NCBI GenBank assembly: GCA_011176685.1
Contig: DUED01000006.1
Span: 1-32,505 of the forward strand
Direction of reading: 5' to 3'
DNA from: Anaerolineae bacterium
Lineage (GTDB): Bacteria; Chloroflexota; Anaerolineae; Anaerolineales; Anaerolineaceae
DNA: 32,505 bases
Part shown: positions 32,267 to 32,505 of the stretch, piece after piece
Layout of the letters: each line of letters opens with the position of its first letter
Numbering within the stretch: the stretch's first letter is position 1
The notes under the pieces: generated by a model
Told to the model about the DNA's origin: nothing
The model's input: the letters and a program-made list of their open reading frames with translations, nothing else
Database searches by the model: none
Position numbers and translations under genes: made by a program

Positions 32267-32505
32267 CTATATCTTGATAAATTTTTTTTCTTTATTTGAT
32301 TTATGTACAGCTAAAGCTAATTCAAGTGATCTCTTCCCATCCAAATAATCACATGCTGGTTTCTCAATACCTCTAGCCACCGATAGGAAATGTCTCATTT
32401 CTTCTAAAAACATATCATTCCGTTCGAAATCCTTCTGAATCTCTATTGTTTCCCACTTTTCTAAATCAGATGAGAATATGTGCGGTCTGCCGTCTTCATT
32501 GTTCC
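32267..32505 (-). CDS. Gfo/Idh/MocA family oxidoreductase, C-terminal part
   Basis: Only the last 79 codons are present; the gene continues past the right edge. The translated end includes FERNDMFLEEMRHFLSVARG, then EKPACDYLDGKRSLELALAV and HKSNKEKKFIKI, ending in TAG. An Asp-Met followed by a helix with Glu and His-Phe, then a Leu-rich helix and a final strand, is the usual C-terminus of Gfo/Idh/MocA NAD(P)-dependent sugar oxidoreductases, which oxidise or reduce sugar carbons such as C3 of UDP-sugars. It lies upstream of the FkbM gene with 15 nt between. The nucleotide-binding domain is outside the window, so the substrate cannot be judged. Confidence 0.75.
   Translation of the reverse strand, partial: NNEDGRPHIFSSDLEKWETIEIQKDFERNDMFLEEMRHFLSVARGIEKPACDYLDGKRSLELALAVHKSNKEKKFIKI

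Overview
The window looks like a piece of a bacterial chromosome of moderate-to-low GC, most likely from the Chloroflexota (Anaerolineae-like). This is an inference from family content: DUF2085 and DUF4126 membrane proteins, a V4R-domain protein, an XPB-helicase-associated-domain protein, a DUF402 phosphohydrolase and a large surface-glycan locus. No marker gene is present, so the placement is tentative. I saw no rRNA, tRNA, CRISPR array, transposase or phage gene.

Layout. Positions 1-5558 (+ strand): the tail of a possible TPR protein reading in frame into an ABC-2 permease, a membrane-anchored family 2 glycosyltransferase, a GH5-like secreted lipoprotein, a DUF2085 membrane protein and a DUF4126 membrane protein. 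Several of these have a -10 box only 6-11 nt before the start codon, suggesting very short or absent leaders. Positions 5563-10702 (- strand): a thiamine operon, reading promoter, TPP riboswitch, thiamine pyrophosphokinase, thiamine-binding lipoprotein, fused permease, ATPase, DUF402 phosphohydrolase. The riboswitch ends in a hairpin whose 3' arm is the Shine-Dalgarno sequence and whose U-tract touches the first AUG. Positions 10800-14432: a V4R-domain protein (-), a divergent XPB-associated-domain protein (+) and a glycine C-acetyltransferase/AONS-family enzyme (+), closed by a bidirectional terminator.

Positions 14452-32505 (all - strand): an 18-kb surface-glycan locus, read from right to left. 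It starts with a Gfo/Idh/MocA oxidoreductase (cut by the window edge) and an FkbM methyltransferase. A nonulosonic-acid block follows: a CMP-sugar synthetase fused to a KdsC-like HAD phosphatase, a radical SAM enzyme and a NeuB-type synthase without its SAF domain. Next come a capsule-type glycosyltransferase, a GT2, a second small CMP-sugar synthetase, a 2-hydroxyacid dehydrogenase, an SDR and a DUF115 (Maf-like) protein. The last part holds a GT2, an FkbM methyltransferase, a GT-C/polyprenyl-phosphate glycosyltransferase pair, a methyltransferase, a DUF6056-like membrane protein, another GT2 and a small DUF1232-like protein.

How it may work together. The synthase and the two cytidylyltransferases would make one or two CMP-activated ulosonic acids. 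The oxidoreductases, radical SAM enzyme and methyltransferases could modify the sugars. The GT2, GT-B, DUF115 and GT-C proteins would assemble a surface glycan or glycoprotein. No NeuC-type hydrolysing epimerase is in the window, so the precursor route is unknown. The strongest leads for something new are the radical SAM gene between the two nonulosonic-acid genes, the second CMP-sugar module with its two dehydrogenases, and the DUF402 enzyme under TPP-riboswitch control.
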